DNA of 64,000 nucleotides. It comes from Arbacia lixula. Its lineage: Eukaryota > Echinodermata > Echinoidea > Arbacioida > Arbaciidae. The notes below the pieces were generated by a model that ran no database searches, was not told the origin of the DNA, and saw nothing but the letters and a program-made list of their open reading frames with translations. The translations under genes were made by a program, and so were the position numbers. Numbering within the stretch: position 1 is the stretch's first letter; the number at the start of each line of letters is the position of its first letter. Where the stretch lies: the NCBI GenBank assembly GCA_963669155.1, contig OZ022588.1, positions 10,950,067-11,014,066 on the forward strand, given 5' to 3'. Of the stretch, positions 1 through 11,593 are shown in pieces.

Positions 1-243
1 TTGCAAATGGTCTTAAATGAGTGTATTGCCCAGTTTAGAAACTTGCTGAAAGTTATTTGCCCTCAAATGATCCACATGTGGAGAATGTAGTGATTATTCT
101 CAAAATTATCAAAATGCTCGGGCCGAACATTTTCAGGATTTGTAATCTAACCACTGATTTCTCCACATATTGATCATTTGAGGGCAAATAACTTTCAGCA
201 AGTTTCTAAAATGGACAATACGTGAATTTAAGACCATTTGCAA
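1..243. mobile_element. Foldback (MITE-like) element with long inverted arms
   Basis: The first 97 or so bases and the last 97 are near-perfect reverse complements. The ends read TTGCAAATGG and CCATTTGCAA, and the arms share the AACTTGCTGAAAGTTATTTG stretch. The 50-base centre is unpaired. No ORF is present. The left end coincides with the window edge, so a target-site duplication cannot be checked and the element may extend further left. It is a non-autonomous DNA element by structure only; the family is unknown. Confidence 0.7.
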
Positions 244-714
244 GAAGATTGCTCACGATCACCTTTTGAAGGCTTTTTCATCTTCCCAGTACAGTATATC
301 CCCTTTAAATGCCTGTACAAATAACTGTAGAATCAAAGATTGGCTTGCGCATATAGTCTGCTAAAGATAGGATACAGGATACATCTAATTTAAAATTCAC
401 CCAAAGATTATTTGTTTTACAGTAGAACTTCTCCCTTCACACCTGTGTGCTGTGCTCACGCTAGATTGATACAGCACCTACATGGAGAAGAACTTGATAG
501 TGTCGTGTTAATTTGATTGGTTTATGAGGTGTACTTTCCCGCTATGTTTCATTAATCCTGTCCCATTATTTCCTTCCATCAAGGTTCTGTCTTCCACGGT
601 TCAGTAAGCAAGTTATTAAGGTTGAGTGCTGTGGAACGCATATCCATTTTCATAGGTGTACATTAGATCGGATGAGTAACTGTTCTCTTGTTCGACGTAT
701 TTTTCATTTATTTC

Positions 715-810
715 CAGGGTGAGCATGCTATCCCTTCTAATGGGTGTATGCATTAATAAAAAAATGAAATTGAAATCAACCCAGAAAACCTTTTCACTAA
801 AATCTAGCCG
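715..810 (+). repeat. Short interspersed module, copy 1
   Basis: This roughly 95-base module has the order GAGCATGCT, a GGGTGTATGC motif, an A-rich stretch, then CCCAGAAA and CCTTTTCACTAAAATCTAGC. It recurs at 1017-1080 (partial) and 12815-12910 (full length). Similar sequence and matched order at three sites indicate a dispersed repeat, possibly the tail of the SINE-like unit at 905-1080. It is non-coding. Confidence 0.5.
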
Positions 811-904
811 AATGGTCGTTTGGGCAGACTACTCATGAATATTAATGAGTCAGATTGAATGAGACTCTCAGGTATTCGTTGCTTTGCTTTCACGTTTTAA
901 TTTG

Positions 905-1080
905 TAGACTAGAAATATGCTAGTGGTTGAAGTCGCTGTCTGGTAAGCACTAGATTACAGGTTCAAATACTTCTGGTTCCAAGATTTTTTACTTGTTTTC
1001 AGCTTTTTCATTCATTTTTAGGATGGAGCATGCTGTCTTTACCACTACTGGGTGCATGCCTAAAATTTCCTTTGAAAAAA
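905..1080 (+). repeat. tRNA-derived SINE-like repeat
   Basis: The head looks like a decayed tRNA promoter. An A-box-like CTAGTGGTTGAAGTCG lies near 919 and a B-box-like GGTTCAAATAC at 960-970, with spacing suitable for an internal Pol III promoter. The body runs into the module also found at 715 and 12815. No cloverleaf is preserved, so this is not called a tRNA gene. The alternative is a chance match to box motifs. Confidence 0.45.
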
Positions 1081-3239
1081 GTGTTCTCTGTTACATTATA
1101 AACATTTGTATTGTAATCAAGGAGACTCCAATGTATACAAAAAGTCATACACCATGTATGTGGACATAATTACCTGTGCTATCTTCAGTGACTGACTTCA
1201 AGAATGGTTACATCTATACAATACAGATGTAGTACAAATACAGTGACTGCACATGCATGTACTTACTGTAAGTAAAGCTTGATGTGCCATTATTCAAGTC
1301 CTGGCATCAGTATTACACAAACCAATGTTGTAGGTTATGTAATCTGCTGTCTGCATTGAAAATGGAGTCAGTGAAAGGGAATGATTTTTGGTTTCGTAAC
1401 TCTTTGGATGATACACATGATTATGTGTGCTCAGAAAATTTGCTAAAGTGTACAAAACCTTGTTAAGTGCAAACCAATACATTTCTTTGATATCTTATTA
1501 TTATTGGCTGGTTTATTTAAGAAACAATACAAAATAATTGGAATTTAAGAGATTTATGTAAATGTTATAGTAAATGTAACAGCAATGTACCCATTACTGT
1601 AGACTGGCCCACATACAAAGTCTGTTAAATACATATTCATTAAAAATGACAGGATGTTGCATGTATGCTGTGCATCTTGATACCTTTGCCATGAAAGTGG
1701 TCGGTGGCATAATATTTCTGGGTTGTTTGTTCTGATCTTGCTCACACGATCACACAACAAATATGGCAATAACAATGATATATGACAGCTATATTAACTG
1801 ACAATTCATCAAATATTTGATCACACTTTGAACAATGAAAGCATGTGATCGGAATTTAATATTTATTTTTCAGGTCAAGTAGGTCCAAGGTCCTTGTACA
1901 TGTAACTGTTAAATCTGATTTTTTTTTCTGATAAGAAATAGTAAGAAGATAGGTGCTTGGAGTACATACATGCGCTTTTCATAAAAGATAAGTTATCAGC
2001 ATAATATTGAGTTGAATGGGGAGCTTGAAAACCTGCTATTGAGCAAGGGCTTAAATTTGAAAGACACTTAAAACAAACACATGATTCTGAGGCGTGCTGC
2101 CTTCAATTTTGGCCAAGAAACACCATTTTCTCTTATTTTAACCAAACATACATGTTCATGTATTGAACAGTATATTTGAATGTACTGTGTATAGTAGTAG
2201 TATGCTGTTAGCGCGGTCTTCATATCTGTACAAAACTGGTATGATCAGCGTCCTGTGTAGCCTCACTACCAGGCATTTAGACATATCTAATCCAAACTGA
2301 GAAATAAAGTCTTAGAGTACTCATAACTATTTATTCTTTTCTCAGTCTACGTGGGCGAGCGGAGAAGAAATCACGAAATATTAGTTTTAAGTGAAAACGC
2401 CTGACAGCCTTGAATGCAGGCTATACAATATATGTCGTGCTAGGGTTGGTGATCATGTGATGTCCTACAGAGATAGCTGCCAATAACCCCAAGGTGGATC
2501 TCAGACTACCAGCTCTATCTGTGTCTGTCCATGCAAGTGAGCGCACTCCCAGATATTACACTCCACTGAAAAATCAATAGCATTCTCTTTTTATTTTGGA
2601 AACAGCTTGTGCTGTGGATTCAAGGCCATATACTGGACTTTTGTATTCCATATTGTATAACTGATAAACTAGATGTGCTATTGACCCATTTATGTACCAG
2701 ATGTAATGAACACATAATGTATCGATTTCCAAGTAGAGTAGTATAGTTCAACCTAAATGGCATACATGTACCTACTTACAAGTAGCCCATTAGAGGGGAA
2801 AGCCTAAGCATGTTACTGTAGTTGAATATTGATCAAGGCGTGGTTGTTCAGAATTACAACATTACTGAAGTTTGCAATTAAAAGCACCTGATTTGATACA
2901 TGTACACATTTATGTCATGTCATTTGTAAGCAAGGAAAGAAAGAGGGAGAGAGAGGGGGAGGAGGATAGAAAGTGACATAGGGGAGAAGAGGGACAGAGA
3001 GGGAAGGAGAGAGGGAGAGCTAGGGAGAAGGAAGAAAAAGAGCTGATCTGTGAGAATGAAAGAAAGAAAGAAAGAGAGAAGAGATGGGGGGAGGGGAGGG
3101 CATTGAGAGAGGGAGAGGGAAGGAAGAAGAGTTGATTAGCGAGAAAGGACAAAAGAAAAAGAAGAAAGTGTGTTGGTGCTAAATTAATTCATGAAAATCA
3201 AATTTCCATGTTTGTTTGTTTTTCTCTCTCTCTCTTCAG
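1081..3239. other. Non-coding stretch, presumed stomatin intron or 5' flank
   Basis: No ORF with a recognisable product was found on either strand. The only structure seen is the purine-rich tract annotated separately. The missing first coding exon of the stomatin gene could lie here or left of the window. No ATG followed by a convincing donor in the right phase could be singled out. Confidence 0.5.
2930..3168 (+). repeat. Purine-rich (GA/GGA/GAAA) low-complexity tract
   Basis: This is almost uninterrupted A/G sequence made of AGGGAGAG, GAAA and GGGAG units. It ends about 70 bases before the splice acceptor at 3239. The minus-strand ORF over it is Ser/Leu/Pro-rich low complexity and is not regarded as coding. 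Confidence 0.8.
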
Positions 3240-3346
3240 CTGGTGAGCCCGATGGAGGGATTGGTATCTGTGGGATGATCCTCACTTTCATCTCATGGCT
3301 GGTGCTCATCCTCACTATCCCCTTCTCATTCTTCGTCTGCATTAAG
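3240..3346 (+). CDS. STOM: Stomatin coding exon A: membrane hairpin
   Basis: The acceptor is a TC-rich tract ending TCTTCAG at 3239, and the donor is AAG|GTATGA at 3347. The exon starts with the last two bases of a codon and then encodes GEPDGGIGICGMILTF, continuing into a hydrophobic hairpin that ends FSFFVCIK. The proline in TIPFSF matches the hairpin-kink proline known in stomatins. It ends in phase 0. The last bases of this exon plus the donor are amplified downstream as a 99-bp tandem repeat. Confidence 0.92.
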
Positions 3347-4045
3347 GTATGAATTAAGAGACCATTTCTCTTATTGAATGTTTCATTCATTTCTGGTTTT
3401 TATCTGCACTATTCCCTTCTCATTCTTCGTCTGCATTAAGGTATGAATTAAGAGACCATTTCTCATATTGAATGTTTGATTCATTTAATATCTGGTTCTT
3501 ATCTGCACTATCCCCTTCTCATTCTTCGTCTGCATTAAGGTATGAATTAAGAGACCATTTCTCTTAGTGAATGCTTGATTCATTTAATATCTGGTTCTTA
3601 TCTGCACTGTCCCCTTCTTATTCTTCGTCTGCATTAAGGTATGAATTAAGAAACCATTTCTCTTATAGAATGTTTAGCGAATGCTTGATTCATTTGATAT
3701 CTGGTTTTTATCTGCACTATCCCCTTCTCATTCTTCGTCTGCATTAAGGTAGGAATTAAGAGACCATTTCTCTTATTGAATGTTTCATTCATTTAATATC
3801 TGGTTTTTATCTGCATTTGTCCCCTTCTCATTCTTCGTCTGCATTAAGGTATGAATTAAGAGACTATTTCTCTTATTGAATGCTTGATTCATTTAATATC
3901 TGGTTCCTATCTGCACTATCCCCTTCTCATTCTTCATCTGCATTAAGGTATGAATTAAGAGACCATTTCTCTTATTGAATGTTTAGTGAATGCTTGATTC
4001 ATTTAATATCTGGTTCTTGTCTGCCCTACTCCCCTATCAGAAGAA
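3312..4045 (+). repeat. 99-bp tandem repeat copying exon end plus splice donor
   Basis: The unit contains the last 30 or so bases of stomatin exon A, the donor GTATGAATTAAG, and about 55 bases of intron. Donor-equivalent GT positions are 3347 (authentic), 3441, 3540, 3639, 3749, 3849 and 3948. Spacing is 94-110 bases, mostly 99. The fifth unit has GTAGGA instead of GTATGA. A truncated unit ends near 4045, and a diverged fragment (TTTGCATTAAGG) occurs near 4370. No copy carries an acceptor. Confidence 0.92.
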
Positions 4046-5952
4046 GAAGATGATACACATAGATTCAGGGAAAAAATTAATTCAACATTTTCAGGGGGCT
4101 ACTTTTTGAGCACATTAGCCATTTGGCTTCAATTTTACATTGTGTCTGTGGAAATTTTAGGGGCTTTTTCAACATTTTCCAGGGCTCTTTTAACCATAAT
4201 CTTCTTTTTCACTGAATAGCATATAAGGTGAGTGGTGATGTACTTGTAAATAGTATGTAGTATTTGCTGTCAATCTTCCTTTATCTCTAGAGTCTTGCTT
4301 TTGTCATTAATGAAAGGTTGGGTCTTGATTTGTCCATACAGTGTATGTCCTTCTAATTCTTTGTTTGCATTAAGGAAGGACACAGAGGTATTCAATGTGT
4401 AAATATTTACATCGATTGAGTTCACATTCAAATGTATTTTACAAGGGACTGGATAATCTGAGGCTAATAAGAACGGGATTGGCTGCTGTTTGTGGTCTTA
4501 AGATACCTGTTATCTTTAATCCCATCAACACCTTCATGTAGATGTTTATATCTGTTACAAACAAAGAAGAACTGGCACATGTATGAACACAACACAATAT
4601 ATGCAGTGATGTAATCAGACTGCGCAAACGCCATGTTCAACACTTGGAAAACTACTGCAGGACAATCTCGTCCAGTCGTTTAAACATGGAAGAACCGACT
4701 CAGAAAATGCTTTGATTAAGGCTAAGCATGGAGACTTGGATGCCTACTTGCAGCGCACCATGATGCACTGATTACTCGTCGGCGTGTTAATGCTTTATGA
4801 TGGAGCAGTAGTTCAATGTACACACGCTAGCATGCCCAATCCATGCATAATGAAGAAATATGCATTTTCATGCACCGAGTGTGTCTTGGTGATGCTTGTC
4901 TGCAAGAAAGGAGTGTGGTCGAGTTGTTACAGATTGACCTGTGCCACATTACAACCACAGACGGGCATAATCTCATTCAATGTATTCATAATTCATTTAG
5001 TAATACCGTCAGGTGTAATCCCGGGGAGAGAGTTACAATATGAGTGTGCTTCTATATCCTGTACACATTATGGAGGATTTCTTTAATATGCTTCCGTCTT
5101 GAAGTAGCCAGTGGAACTACATATATGCTTCTTTGTTGGTTTTTTGCCCTGATGTTTGTTTTAAAAACACAGGAAGTCAAAGATATGTGGCCAAATTTCA
5201 TCAAACTTGGTCACAGGAAATTTGCCCGATAAGATTTTGAGACAGCTAGGTAGGACAAAGTATTCATTGGTTATGTAATAACTAAAAATAAAAAAACATT
5301 ATGACATACATGTATTAGCAGATATGCAGCAAAAAATAAAACCTCTACCAAGGATAAAGGGATTACTAAATGATTAGTTTCAGAGTCATGTAGATTTTAG
5401 GTCAACGGCCAAAGTGAAATCCTGACATTATGTTTAAACAATATCACAAAATGTATTTGACAGCATTGAAATCAAAATCAGTATTATGCTGATGTATGAT
5501 ATAACATGTCTGCGCTCAAAATAGATCTCACGTAAGTTGTAAGCTAAGAATAAAGATCAAGGTCTAAAGTCAAAGAACACATATTTGAGGGATACTGCAC
5601 TCCAGTTTTATATCCATACCTCTGTGTCTTAACACCCAGGAGGCCAGATGCATACAGGTAGCTGTATTTTGGATCGAGTTTTTCAGAGTATTCTAGGAAA
5701 AAGTACAAGCTTCTCTGCTTAGTCCTTACCACGATCTGCAGATTGACGTAATATGTGCATGTGTAGACGTCATCATCATCATGAAAAGTGCGTTAGCATT
5801 CTCCCACGAGCTGCATGGCATGTGGTGTTTGAGTTGCATGCTACTTAGTAGAACAAATACCAGCTTAATTGATAGTGACATAGATAGCCTGATGCAATCA
5901 AGATCAGCCCTGTCTGCACTGCCATCTATGTCATAGAAAGTAATCTTATACC
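4046..5952. other. Intron sequence with no identified feature
   Basis: AT-rich intron between stomatin exons A and B. Apart from a diverged fragment of the 99-bp repeat near 4345-4380, no conserved ORF, RNA gene or repeat was recognised. Short ORFs here have no domain features. Confidence 0.5.
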
Positions 5953-6502
5953 CTTTTCTCACTAGGTTTTCTTAGCCCCGTACTATCCTTAGCCCCGTAC
6001 TATTTTTTGAAGCCTTTCACACTGGCATTTCTTAGGCCCGTACTATTTCTTAAACCTGACTAGCTGTTCTCACTCGAAATCGTTAGCCCCGGACTTTCTC
6101 GACAGCTTATAAATATTTATGAGTGTATGTCTTGCACATCTGCTCTTTACCACTCCGCATCAAGGTCACTCGCCCATCGGGCATTATCTAATTGGTCTCG
6201 GCGTTTCGGCCTTGAGAGCTGACACTGCATTTCCTTAGCCCCATACAATTTTTTGTTTCTGTTCTCACTTGCGCTCTTAGCCTGGGACTATTTGGCTTGG
6301 CCCTGCAATTGTGGGGTTAGCCCTGCTTTTTTGCAGGGCCAAATAATCTCGGATTATTGGCGGGGCTAGCCCACTTTGGTGAAAGCAAGTGAGAACAGAA
6401 ATAGGTCTAAGCTTAGCCCCGTACTATAGGTCGGGCTAAGACCCCCCCCCCTTAGCCCCACCTATAGTACGGGGCTAAGGAAATTTTTGCCAGTGAGAAA
6501 AG
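5953..6502. mobile_element. Foldback element with three nested inverted repeats
   Basis: The ends are CTTTTCTCACT and AGTGAGAAAAG, followed inward by TTAGCCCCGTACTAT and its reverse complement. Inside lies a second inverted pair (6256-6272 with 6385-6401, TTTCTGTTCTCACTTGC), and inside that a third (6297-6308 with 6331-6342, TTGGCCCTGCAA). No ORF and no obvious target-site duplication were found. It is a non-autonomous foldback transposon by structure; the family is unknown. Confidence 0.72.
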
Positions 6503-6735
6503 CATTTTATAGTAGAGGGAAAATACATGTACTATGAATGCATTTTCCTCACAAAATTAATTCCATGTATTCTTTCTAGAAAGTTATCTGATAGTAGAGG
6601 GATAATACTGTAAATGCAATTTTCTCACAAAATTAATTCCAATTATTTTATCTAAAAAGTAATCTTCTAGTAGAGGATTATACTATTAATGCAATTTTCT
6701 CGCAAAATGAATTCCAATTATTCTTTTGGGAATTT
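6503..6735 (+). repeat. Three degenerate copies of a roughly 75-bp tandem repeat
   Basis: Each copy carries TAGTAGAGG, then AATGCA, TTTTCTC and CAAAATTAATTCCA in the same order. The copies abut the right end of the foldback element at 5953-6502. Confidence 0.7.
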
Positions 6736-6756
6736 AGTCAGTCGAGTACATGAACA

Positions 6757-7115
6757 TATTCCGCCGTGAAGCAGGACATTTGCTAATGTTCTGAAGGAAA
6801 TTGCAGTGAGAATGCTGCTACATGTAGCTGGAATGTTGTGTAACATTGGGTATCAGTTTGTGTTATACTACATGTACAAGTATTCTGCTATGTAGCCGGA
6901 TATTTGCTGACGCTTTGAAGGAAATTGCAATGAGAACATTGCTAACATGTACCTGAAATGTCACTGAAACATTGGGTGTCAAAGTGCAGTATACTGCACA
7001 CATGCATTCCGCTATGGAGCAGGATGTTTGCTAATGTTCTGCAGGAACTTGCAGTGGGAACGCTACATGTGTGTAGGTGGAATGTTGCAATGACATTGGA
7101 CCTAAATATAGGGTA
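6757..7115 (+). repeat. Three degenerate copies of a roughly 125-bp tandem repeat
   Basis: The shared order is ATTC(C/T)GC, GCAGGA, TTTGCTAATGTTCTG, GGAAATTGCAGTGAGAA, ACATGTA and AACATTGGGT. Copies begin near 6757, 6881 and 7004. Divergence is moderate. Short ORFs across it are attributed to the repeat. Confidence 0.7.
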
Positions 7116-7462
7116 TATAGAGTCGTATAGAGTTTGCTGTGGCATCATGCAACATTACAGGAGCTACATGTATGTTATGTACCTACTACTGTTATTTCAG
7201 TCACAAGCAGAGATTTCTGAGAGCAAACATTATTTGGGCTTTCAAAATCGCAACATTTCACAACAATAAAAAAGGGTTATTAGCCTGATACAACACCTAT
7301 ATTCCATTGTAAAAAAAATCCCCAAAAAACTTTTGAATTTGAAGAGAAAAGGTGTGACTTAAAAATGTCTGTGTTCCCAATATTCAGGTTTAGTCATCAT
7401 TTGGCCTCAGTTTCCTTTTAAAAATTAAAATGAAGACCTGTGTGACTGTGATGTATACATGT

Positions 7463-7974
7463 GTCAGCTAACTTGCTGCAGAAGGCCGTGTGAACACAGC
7501 TATTATATTAGGAGAGGTGCAGTCAGCTAACTGGCTGCAGTAAACCCATGTGAACACAGCTATTATATTAGGGAGAGGTGCAGTCAGCTAACTGGCTGCA
7601 GTAGACCAGTGTGAACATAGCTATTATATTAGGGAGAGGTGCAGTCAGCTAACTGGCTGCAGAAGGCCAGTGTGAACACAGCTATTATATTAGGGAGAGG
7701 TGCAGTCAGCTAACTGGCTGCAGTAGACCAGTGTGAACACAGCTATTATATTAGGGAGAGGTGCAGTCAGCTAACTGGCTGCAGTAGATCCGTGTGAACA
7801 CAGCTATTATATTAGGGAGAGGTGCAGTCAGCTAACTGGCTGCAGTAGACCAGTGTGAACACAGCTATTATATTAGGGAGAGGTGCAGTCAGCTAACTGG
7901 CTGCAGTAGACCAGTGTGAACACAGCTATTATATTAGGGAGAGGTGCAGTCAGCTAACTGGCTGCAGTAGATGT
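7463..7974 (+). repeat. 61-bp minisatellite, about eight copies
   Basis: The CAGCTAACTGGCTGCAG core recurs every 61 bases from 7464 to about 7952 with very few differences, and the rest of the unit includes AACACAGCTATTATATTAGG. Each unit contains the near-palindrome GCAGTCAGCTAACTGGCTGC. High identity between copies suggests recent expansion or homogenisation. Confidence 0.95.
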
Positions 7975-8040
7975 GAATGTACTCATACGTGCTATCATGG
8001 CACCCTGAAGGGCCTCACAGTAATTGGACCGTGACATTTT

Positions 8041-8118
8041 CAGCTGAGAGAGAGTTGGGGGGGGGGGGGGAGGAAAGGTGTTGGAGGAGAGGGGGTTTGT
8101 GGGTGTATGAGTGAGTGT

Positions 8119-8171
<53 letters not shown>

Positions 8172-8410
8172 TAGAGGGGGGATGGGTTGTGGGGGGAGGG
8201 GGGGGGGAGTGAACAAAAGAGGGAAGTGAAGAAAAACACTGTAAGGGGAAACATGTTTTGGAGCAATATTAAGAGGGGGAAATGCAGAAAGAAAGATATC
8301 AAGATAAAGGGACAGAGAGAGAGAGAGAGAATGACAGAGAGAGAACAAGAGACAGAGGTGAAGGGAGATAGAAAGAGGGAGAATGGGAAATAGAGCAAGG
8401 GAGAAAGAGC

Positions 8411-8450
<40 letters not shown>

Positions 8451-8510
8451 TATAGAACGGAGAGAAAACAGAGAGAAAGGGAGAGAGAAAGGAAAAAAAA
8501 GAGCTAGTCA
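8041..8510 (+). repeat. (GA)n and purine-rich low-complexity region
   Basis: Perfect GA runs occur near 8123-8170 and 8414-8448, joined by mixed G/A sequence and a poly-G run near 8058. Overlapping minus-strand ORFs of 75-149 residues are pure Ser/Leu/Pro low complexity and are not genes. Confidence 0.9.
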
Positions 8511-9664
8511 GACAGACAAACAGACAGAGCCTCCCTGCCTCTTTCCATCTCCTTCCATCTTCTGGTTGCCTGCTGACAGCCACAAGCTCCCCGGTGTGAT
8601 TTTTGTCGGCATGACAGGTGCTGGGGATGTGACAATATACAGAAGTAGCTCTTGGGAGATGGAGAGGCCGGGGCGGGGTGCAAGGGTCCTGGTGATGGGG
8701 TAGGAGGGGGTGTATATCCTCCCCTCTGCATGTATACCATACAACCATTTGGAGTACAGGATTATCTGTGGGTTTGTGTGCTTGAGGACTTGTGATTTGC
8801 CTTACAAAAAGGTGTTAGAATATTTATCCTATCGATTTAAACGTAGAGGAAATATACTTTTTTGTATTTGTATTATTCATTTATTTATTTATTTCTTATT
8901 ATTTTATTTTATTTCTTTTTTTTTGGGAGGGGGGGGGGGAGGCAGGAAATATTATAATGCAACATGACAGTCTTGTTGAATTTCTAGCTGCTATTATAGA
9001 ATAAGATCCACATTGTCTTAAAATTAGCCGTGAATATTCTTGCTTCAAATCCTTGTGATATGTTGTGTTTCATTTAATTCTAGATCTCTTGTCTTTGTTC
9101 CTTGCTTTCTCAGGCATTGCTGTTCATCCGAAACACTTCTTTGATTTTATTTGGTGAACATTTTTTCAATTGTATCCTGTCCCTACCTTCACTTCTGTGC
9201 CCTGCTCTCCCTTATTTCCTTTCTTCTCACACTCTTTATTCTATCTTCTTGGCTTAAACCTACTCTGTCTTCATCACATCATTATTTTCTTCATATCCTT
9301 CCTCCTCCTCTCCATCCTCTTCCTCCCCGCCCCCCTCGATCGGTAGAGGGCGACCCGGTCATACCCCTAGCTCGTCCTCATTTCTCATCAGGAAAGACCT
9401 CGGGAAATGATTCCTGAAATGGCCTCTGAAATGATGCGGCCAGAAGAATGAAAGTTGGTGATAGGCTGAGCAGAATTGACTTCTCCCAATATTGATCCTC
9501 TTGATGATCAGGACCGTTCTTCTGAGAAGGGGCAGGGACATGTCCGCAGTGCTGCCTCACACTGCTGCCTCACACACTCTATGTCCCTCATGTTCTTGCA
9601 GAGCTCTTAATAAGAAAATGCGATAATTGGATTCCTTTCTCCATTTGTGAGTTCACAGGCAGGA
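8511..9664. other. Intron sequence with no gene
   Basis: Contains an AT-rich TTTAT-type tract with a G run near 8870-8940 and a CCTC-rich tract near 9291-9340. No conserved coding sequence was recognised. Confidence 0.5.
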
Positions 9665-9825
9665 GGTGTGTTTAGGGAGAGAGAGATAGAAGAAGAAAGA
9701 GAGAGGTATAGAGAGGGGAAGTCAGAGAGGAGAGAGAGAGAGAGAGAGGGGATGAGGGAGAGAGTGAGTGAGAGAGAGTAAGAGGGAGTGAGAGAGAGAG
9801 AAGAGAGAGGATGAGGGAGAGAGTG

Positions 9826-9856
<31 letters not shown>

Positions 9857-10030
9857 GAGAGATGGAAAGAGAGAGAGAGAGAGTGAGATGGAAAGATAGA
9901 GTGATCGATAGTGAGGGAGAGAGTGAGGTAAAGGGAGACAGAGATTGAGAGAGAGGTAGTGTAGGGATAGTGTAAGCGGTAGAAGGAGAGAGAGGATACG
10001 GAGGAGAAAAGAAGGAGAAAAAGAGAACAG
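9665..10030 (+). repeat. GA-rich imperfect microsatellite
   Basis: Long purine tract of GAGA, GTGA and GGGA units. It is the third such tract within the same large intron. The minus-strand Ser/Leu ORFs across it are artefacts. Confidence 0.9.
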
Positions 10031-11593
10031 CCATTCTGTCAAAGAACAGCAGTGCGGTTTGGAGGGGGACAGACAGGTTTTAGGGGGGTTTACTTTCAAT
10101 TAAATATCTTCGGAGGTAGAATCCTGAGTTGTTTTTCGTTACACGCTTCACGTGATTCAGGTGCGGGGAGAAAATTGATTTCTCTCTCCCCTTAATTTTA
10201 TTGCGGCACAGTTTTGGTAATCCAGTGAGTCTGAACTGTAGGTAATTACATTATCATATCAATCTCGGGCGCCTGGACATCCATGGACTCCGTGCTTTGC
10301 CCAAAGTCACTATTAGCGGCTTTAGTGGCCCTGCATTCCGGTTGTGTGCTTGCGCAGAATATAAACCAGTATAGAACTTTGCCTGCTTTGATCTAGATCG
10401 TGGTGTTTAATCTTGAAATGGAGAGCAAACTTGCTATTCATGAGGGTCGCTTTTCATAATGACCACTGTTCATAATGTGTAACTTTCCATACACGAGGGA
10501 CTGCTATCCATGATAGAAAATTGGAATCGGTATTCACGAAGCATGGGGACATTTTAAGTGACATAGCAGTCCTTCACAATATTGGTTCTCGTGAACAGCC
10601 TATAACCATGCCTGACTCATATTTAAAGAAAAAATGGAAAAATGTTTAAACAAAGGAAAATATTTGCACTTTTTAAACATTTTTATGCATAAATGATACT
10701 AGTTCATGATTGAATTTCATGAAACACCTAACACTATATTTGATAACATTTAGATGAAGGAAACAAACTAAATTGTAAAAAAGTGTTTCCTGTCTGACTG
10801 ATTCATTTCATCACAAAAGATCTACACAAACCTGAATAGTGTCTGGCAGAGGAGATCAATATAAATGCCACTGCAATGTATCTCACTTTTGCTCTGACAA
10901 TAATACCCACTAATCCTATAGAGCAGCAGTCTATCTGACTTAAGAGTAGAAGGATAAGAAGCTGAATGTTCCAATGCCTCAAGTATGCAGCAAGACTTAC
11001 ATTGCAGCCCACATTTCATAGGTCAGCATTATGCAAGGTACACAGAATGACTCGACTCTTTTTGTACCTCTGACTATTTTTGTAACCGATGCTGCACATA
11101 CCTTCTTCAATGGAGCAGCACGTTTCTGCTGTAGAATTGCCCATCTATTCATAATCTCCTGTCATAGTGTCATCTCATCTGAAAAAACAAGTGCAGGATT
11201 TGCAGCAATGCCTTAAATGCTTGATGTACACTTAATATGAAATTACTAAATGACATATCAGTACCATATTATCAGTTAAATGCATCCACATAATTTTCCA
11301 TGCATTACCATGTATCAGTAAATTTTCCATGCCTCAACCCTCAACAAATAATTTGTTAAATGTGGTTGTTTAATAATTCTGGTCTCATTGTTCATCTTGG
11401 CAAGGACAAATACTCCAAATTTGCTGGTGCATAAATACTACTTTTTTGTCCCATGATTAAAGTACAGAATGGCATTGAGTGTTTTTATGTGTGTACTTCC
11501 TCATTTTCTACAATTTTCCACGCACATATTTTTGTTGGCATTTTTTTCCCCTATGGCGTCGGAGTTGAACAGAGTTCCACCTATGATTGTATG
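10031..11593. other. Intron sequence with no identified feature
   Basis: No conserved ORF, RNA gene or clear repeat was recognised. Short ORFs near 10803-11216 show no domain features. Confidence 0.45.

Noticed and set aside
960..970. Possible tRNA gene from a B-box-like sequence
   Set aside because: No acceptor stem, anticodon arm or cloverleaf could be drawn; treated as a SINE head instead.
3441..3950. Additional alternative stomatin exons in the 99-bp array
   Set aside because: Units contain the exon end and donor but no acceptor, and each reads into TGA directly after the donor GTA.
7463..7974. Possible CRISPR-like array
   Set aside because: Units are contiguous with no unique spacers, and the genome is eukaryotic; it is a minisatellite.
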